Shown here one piece after another: positions 58,716 through 64,000 of a stretch of DNA of 64,000 bases (position 1 is the first letter of the stretch; every line of letters begins with the position of its first letter). Source of the stretch: Plantago major (lineage: Eukaryota > Streptophyta > Magnoliopsida > Lamiales > Plantaginaceae). The position numbers were made by a program, and so were the translations under genes. The stretch lies in NCBI GenBank assembly GCA_026545765.1, contig JAIFAC010000313.1, forward strand, positions 1-64,000. The letters run 5' to 3'. The notes beneath the pieces are model-generated. The model searched no databases, was not told the DNA's origin, and worked only from the letters and a program-made list of their open reading frames with translations.

Positions 58716-59634
58716 TGCAGATGTAAGAATAGTTTCTGAATAAATTGGATGGGCTTACTATACTTTCAGTTAACTTTCTTCTCAATTGTCATTGAGAACT
58801 TATGAGTGAATTGGAATGAATCTAATTACTATTAGTTTATAATTGATGTGTATGTAACAAAAGTCGTGGTGGGGAAAATGAGCTCATGTCCCATCTGGCT
58901 GACCAACAACTCAGACGATCATGTCGGAATTTGGGTAAACTCATGCCTCTGTGGTTTATTTGACTAATCTTACCATAACATAATAATAAAAAGGCTTGTT
59001 TGTAATCATATTCCTCTTCACACTTTCAGGTCAACCACACAAATTTACCTATTTACGACGTGTTTCCAAATGAAGATGTCATGTTGCCTCGCTCTACAAT
59101 GTTCATTTCCGGTATTTCCTCAATCATCACATATAGAAGTTGGATTAATTTAAAATTTAACATGAAATCAATGCTTATCCTTTTGAATTCTTATTCTCTG
59201 AGTCGCACTTATCGAACGCCTAATTAGTCATAATAGGAGTTTCTTTAAAGAAATGCTATTCTGGTTGTAGTGATGGAATTCACGATATGTTTTCTCTGTC
59301 ATTTAGTTGATATGAAGCCCCCAAGCAGGTTCCGGAGGAGATGCTATGTAAGGATGAAGTTTACATCTTTAGTAGAACCGTCCGTCCTGATTTACTAAAG
59401 ATAATCTTACTGCAGAGATGGTGATTCTTTTGTTGCTAATTAAAATACAAGAAACTGCTTTAACTTAAGTTTATTTGTAAGACTTTAAGCATAAGAAGCA
59501 CGTGTAATCTAACTTAGTTTGTTGGATATTAGCTTAAGATGGGTCCAGGTAACGGGGTCAAGGGAACGTGTGAAAAATCGTCTATGTCTATCTTCCGCCT
59601 TTAGACGCGGGGCCAATGGAGAGCTCCTCCATAC

Positions 59635-61543
59635 ATGCATCTGCTGTATGTAAGTATTTTGAATTGAATTTAAATTTGAAGAGCCCATTATTATTACGGT
59701 GGAGATTTATTTGACATATTATAAAAAATAAAAATCCCTTAACCCTTAAAATAAAAAACAACCCTTTAAACTTTAAAAATAAAAAAAAACAACTTCTTAT
59801 CAATACTAGTACTAGTATATTTCATCATAAATCATTTTTTAGTACTGAATCACCAATATCAAGTCATCCATCTTCATTGAAGCCAATATCTAGATTAGAA
59901 AATCAAGAATTGTAATTTTTGAGTTTTCATCTTCACAGATATCTTCGCAGGGTTTAGCCGCGTTTCATGGCATGCGATTGTATTAAATCGCCTATCAAAG
60001 AATGGTTTTGGAGTTTTTAATCTCTAATTAGCTAAATCTAGCAACTAGTTTACTTTTGACAAATGGAAACTAGAAGTCGCTCAAGAATTGATCATCCAAT
60101 AGTTTTCGCTTCATTTATATTGAAACTTAGCTTTTGTTTGTTGTACTTTGTAAAAAGGAATTATTTTTCCTCAATATTATGTCTGCAAATAGTTTTCTTG
60201 TTAATGCCTTTACGGGTCTAGATTAATCCTTCTTGGATTTCTAATTTACTTGCATCAGCTTTCCTTGCCTCTCCGAATGTTTTGTGTTTTGTTTTACATT
60301 CCATTTTGATTTTCTTTTTGTGTATGAGTTGATGGTTATTTTTCTAGCAAGAACAAGTTTAGGTGTTTAATTGGAGATTGGATTGTTTAATTAACTAAAT
60401 AAAGTCGGGTTGCAATTACTCTAATAGTTCCGTTTTGTTCATCTTTCAGTCTTGGATGTGTATGGCTTTTGCCCTGATTTCAAGCTCATGTTGATGCAAC
60501 TAGTTTAGAACAATGGACAATAGAGTGGCATTGCACCAGTTAATGGATCAAAATTTGTAGTTTTGTTGATAATGAAATTTAGCTATTGTTTGATGTAGTT
60601 GAATAATGAATTAATAAATTTCTTTTGTTGGGAGCTTTTTGGTATTCCTTCTAAATGTTTAGAAGTTTTGGGTTAATTTTAATGTTTTTAAAATAAGGAA
60701 TGTCTTTATAAATTACAAATAAATGTTATTCATTTAGTAAAAATATTCTTGCATTTAACAATATTCATTTCAATTTATTTATCTTTCATACTTGCATCTT
60801 AATACTACTTTTAAGAATAATTTACTTTAGTGATGTATGCACAGTTCGACTGGTTTGATTTGTTTGATGACATTATTTTGTTTGTTGTTGAGCTATATAT
60901 AAGGTAATACTGATCACTGCGAACAAAAATCGTAATTAATGATGAAATTTGATTAAATAGTTTAACTTATAAGACCATCATACGACTGGCGGTGCTTTCT
61001 TTAGGCATGACCGATCCTGTCTTGCAGTGGATCGTCAGGTCCAAACTTTTTACATATTATAAAAGTATTTATATGTTGAAATTAGTGAAATCGCACTTAA
61101 AAGTATTTTATTATAATTTTTTAAACTAATTTGAAGAAAATCAGATTCCGTGTTTGTGAATATTGGATGATTTCAATCCTGACATTGTTGTCTTCTCTTT
61201 AAGAGATAGATGTACCATTGGAATTCAGATAATTTGGACCTTATTCCAAGAATTCAATTCCAACTTTCATTTAATCTGAATTTCAAGTCTCATTCAATCC
61301 TGAATTTTAACTCATTTTCCTATAAATACACTATACTTATACTCTTGCAACCTCACCCCCAAACAAACTTATTCTCGGATCATACATTAAAGAAAAATTT
61401 AATGTAATTTTAGAGTTTAGAGAGTGTTTGACAATGGAAGAAGGGAGAAAAATGAGTTGTAGTGAAATGCGTGAAATTGGTGCAATTTATAGGTCTTGAA
61501 AAATATAGTCGTGGGTATAATTTTTATATTTTATTATTATATA
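59635..61543. other. Spacer between V4 and the next Stowaway, no gene seen
   Basis: AT-rich with no recognised domain on either strand. A 65-codon open piece at 61210-61407 is composed mainly of Asn/Phe/Leu/Ser codons and looks like chance. Confidence 0.5.
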
Positions 61544-61807
61544 CTTCATCCGTCCCGCTAAAAAATGAACCTATTCCTTTTTGCGGCATCCCACAAATTT
61601 AGGTAACTTCCTAACATAGTAAACAAATAAAACCCACTTACCCCACTATCTTATACTAATTTTTTCATTCTTTATCATTTATCTCTCTTATTTTTCATAC
61701 TTTCTCCATTATTTATCATTTTCTCTCCACCAACAAACAATGAAATATTGGTCGTCTAAAAAACAATGCTGAAAAGATTGTAGCCTATTTTAACGAGACG
61801 TAGGAAA
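61544..61807. mobile_element. Stowaway-type MITE (264 bp)
   Basis: CTTCATCCGTCCCGCTAAAAA at the left is mirrored by TTTTAACGAGACGTAGGAAA at the right, with TA on both sides. It belongs to the same family type as the elements at 40910 and 46347. Confidence 0.82.
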
Positions 61808-61954
61808 TATTTATTTTTTTATTAATTTTCAAAATAGAAGAAATTAGAAAGAAAAAGAAATAGATTGGGCTAGCAATCATTACTGCTTTCATAATTTCCA
61901 GTCTTATGAGGGGACGCCACTCCTACCATCGAGTGGCCTAACAATCTCGAGTAA

Positions 61955-62846
61955 GGCTCGTTTTTCAAATCAAATTTATCGAATCGAATCGAATCGAATC
62001 AATGGAATCGAATCGAATCGAATCAAATCAAACGAAATAAATCAAACGAATCAAATCAAACGAATTGAAGAAATTACATTTGTCCCATTTTTAATAATAA
62101 TGAATACTACATCCTATTCATTAATAAATTCGTAAGGAGACTTTTTTTCAGACGTTGATCAGAATTACTCGCAAATTATATTTACAAAAGAATATAATAA
62201 AATTATATTATAAAATAAATTAAGTATATTTGACTAACATAACTTTGTTTTATACTTTTTTAAAGCGTAATTTGCAAGTAATTTACATTTAAGTTCGAAA
62301 AAAAATTCTCCTTAGAAAAATCGATTGTTAGTGTAATATAGCCCGAGGAAGATAACATGGAAACTAATACGGAGGAATAAATGCCATTTCAATATTTGTG
62401 ATAATGTCGCTTGGTTCGACTTAGTTTGCTTAACTTGTTTTGGAGTTTTTGGGAGTCATTTGAAAGACTTGTAGAGTTTTGACTTTAGTTTTGCAGATAA
62501 CTTGTTTTTTATTTATTAAGTTTGAGTAAAAACTCAACGATGCTTCGAAGCTTACTTATCGTTTCATATCTTCCAATAAAAGAACATGTTTATTTTTGTT
62601 AGAGATGTACGACAAAGTATGTGAACCAGCTTGAATGGTACTTCGTGTTCATGTAGTTTCTTAGCTTAACTCAACTTTTTACGAGAAAAGAAGGGTAATT
62701 CGAATCGAATTATACTTTTTATTTCATTGATCTACTAAAAGTCGTGTTAAAAAGAAAGAAAGAAAGAAAAGGTTGAAAATATCTCAATTGATAAATTTTC
62801 TTATTTTCCTCGCATAAAAGACGGGTATGTAAATAAATGATAAAAT

Positions 62847-62892
<46 letters not shown>

Positions 62893-63030
62893 TGAATTTA
62901 ATGAACTTAAGAGAGTCGAATCAAGAAAGCCGAATCAAGAGAGTCGAATCAAGACGAAATAATCGAATCGAAATGAATCGAATGGAACTTAACTGAATCG
63001 AATCGAATCAATCAATCAATAAGTTTTCAA
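61955..63030 (+). repeat. Duplicated block, copy 2, with GAATC arrays and an (AAT)n run
   Basis: It is homologous to 57990-58715 in order and orientation but about 350 bases longer. Extra sequence lies in several places, including 62290-62460 and an AAAG run near 62752-62768. GAATC arrays open (61978-62062) and close it (62908-63015). The (AAT)n run is at 62848-62890. Confidence 0.8.
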
Positions 63031-63392
63031 TAAAAGAACAGTTTAAGTCGCTTGAAAATGATTTCATAAATAATTTTCATGTAAAAGCCGGATAGTTTTA
63101 TTTAAACAAAAAAATTGTTATTTTTGTAAAATCATGGATATTCATTTAACATAATTAATGATACAAAATAATTTCAGAGAAACATCGATGTTTTTCGTTA
63201 AATATAATGATTTTATTTTAAAACATATTCTTTAAAAACCAAGTTTCATCATAATAAATGAAAGCCCATGGCTCTTTTTATTCTCTTTGTTTACTTACTG
63301 ATTTTTGCTATTTTCCTTCTCTAACTTAGAGTTCAAGGTCAAACGCATCGATCTATGTTCCACCGATATATCTCATAGGGTTAAACGTCGAG

Positions 63393-64000
63393 ATGATTAC
63401 AGGCAATCTCCTCCAAATTGAACCTCTGGAACTTCAATTCCCATGTAATTATCTTTGGCAATTTTATCCAAGTATCTTATGTTCTTAAATTTCATTGGAA
63501 ACGAAGTACAAAATTGTTTCTGAATGTTATATTGGGTAAGGCAAACTAATGTTTCCTTTGGGCAATAATCAATGTTGCATTTTGAGTATAATTAGTTGGG
63601 ACCAGAACCAGGGTAGAAGAAAAGGTGGAACCAATAACATTTTGTGGTTTTGCAATTTATATACTCCCACTAACATTTTCCGAATCAATCTCGAACTATA
63701 ATAGTAACTTCTATACTTGAATGATTATAATTAAAATTTAATTGGATTTACTTATGATTTCAGTCATTCTATCCGCTCCGAATGTGGTATTGGGGAAGAG
63801 GAGCTCATGTTCCTTGCAGTTAACCAATAAATACGATTACCATGTAGCATTCCAGGTATAAAACTCGTGTCTTAATTTGTTGTTGGTTACTGATTAAATT
63901 TCCATCTCATGTTTTTCCTTTTCAACTTTTCAGCTGAATTTGAACTGGTGATTCATCAAAATATGCCTTCCATCCCCATGAAGGAGCCATGTTGCCTTAC
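63393..64000 (+). pseudogene. V5: VAP27-like MSP-domain gene, copy 5, cut by window end
   Basis: Exon 1 (63393-63444) is intact: ATG then ITGNLLQIEPLELQFP, the best match to the start of plant VAP27 proteins in the window. Exon 2 (63764-63855) is intact: GKRSSCSLQLTNKYDYHVAF. Exon 3 (from 63934) begins LNLNW and then TGA; the family wording (KYAFHPHEGAMLPY) continues in another frame. The rest lies beyond the window. With intact exons 1-2 and only one lesion seen, it is the copy most likely to be a real gene if the sequence is wrong at that point. Confidence 0.78.

Larger units (their letters stand above)
55997..59634 (+). pseudogene. V4: VAP27-like MSP-domain gene, copy 4
   Basis: Exon 1 (55997-56048) is open: ATG then SRTADLHIEPRELRLP, one leucine shorter than the other copies. 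Exon 2 (58864-58934) is open: VVGKMSSCPIWLTNNSDDHVG. Exon 3 (59030-59111) is open: VFPNEDVMLPRSTMFIS. Exon 4 (59307-59420) needs two one-base shifts for KQVPEEMLCKDEVYIFSRT and LTAEM. Exon 5 (from 59533) is poorly preserved with an internal stop. Intron 1 is 2.8 kb (319-756 bases in the others) and holds GAATC-rich repeats and a duplicated block. Its closest copy is V2. Confidence 0.78.

Overview
The window is nuclear DNA of a flowering plant, probably a eudicot. The evidence is Ty1/copia (Sirevirus-like) and Ty3/gypsy retrotransposons, a plant L1 fragment, Stowaway, hAT, MULE and CACTA miniature elements, GT-AG introns, and remnants of VAP27-type MSP-domain genes. I make no species call. There are no bacterial-type operons, and I saw no CRISPR array, rRNA gene or convincing tRNA gene.

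Left third (1-27508): nested retrotransposons. A plus-strand copia element (B, 1 to about 8577, 5' end outside the window) abuts a minus-strand Ty3/gypsy element (G). The gag of G starts at 26581 behind an LTR at 26634-27508. It is split by a complete 15.8-kb plus-strand Sirevirus-like element (A, 9948-25728) with 1.65-kb LTRs and a GTTT(A/C) target duplication. A carries gag, protease, integrase, RT and RNase H, then about 5.4 kb of further broken coding sequence. All frames in A, B and G are broken by many small indels. Many of the A LTR differences fall at CAG/CTG words, which suggests consensus error as well as real decay.

Middle and right (27.5-64 kb): an AT-rich gene-remnant island. An EF-hand plus ZZ-like zinc-finger gene (29593-30078, two frame breaks) is followed by five same-strand copies of a short, divergent VAP27-like MSP gene: V1 30370-32242, V2 33958-36030, V3 36368-42788, V4 55997-59634, V5 from 63393 to beyond the window. 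The copies share one five-exon layout with the same intron phases. Each copy carries different small lesions, and several introns are swollen by insertions. A MULE-type element with a 10-bp target duplication lies in V1 intron 4. A 370-380-bp tandem array, other repeats and a Stowaway lie in the 5.4-kb V3 intron 3. GAATC-rich repeats lie in the 2.8-kb V4 intron 1.

Between V3 and V4 lie a 270-bp CACTA miniature element, an L1 reverse-transcriptase fragment (minus strand), two Stowaway elements, an LTR-like minus-strand block, and a second copia lineage (C, 49705-54688). The integrase region of C is split by a 689-bp hAT-type miniature element and a 551-bp gypsy-type solo LTR. The host reading resumes on the far side of both.

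The most interesting biology is the tandem family of membrane-contact-site-type MSP genes that appears to have lost the conserved FFAT-pocket region. Also notable are the element-specific short palindromic words scattered through A and B. Coordinates come from reading by eye; exon edges are set by GT/AG and by comparison among the five copies.
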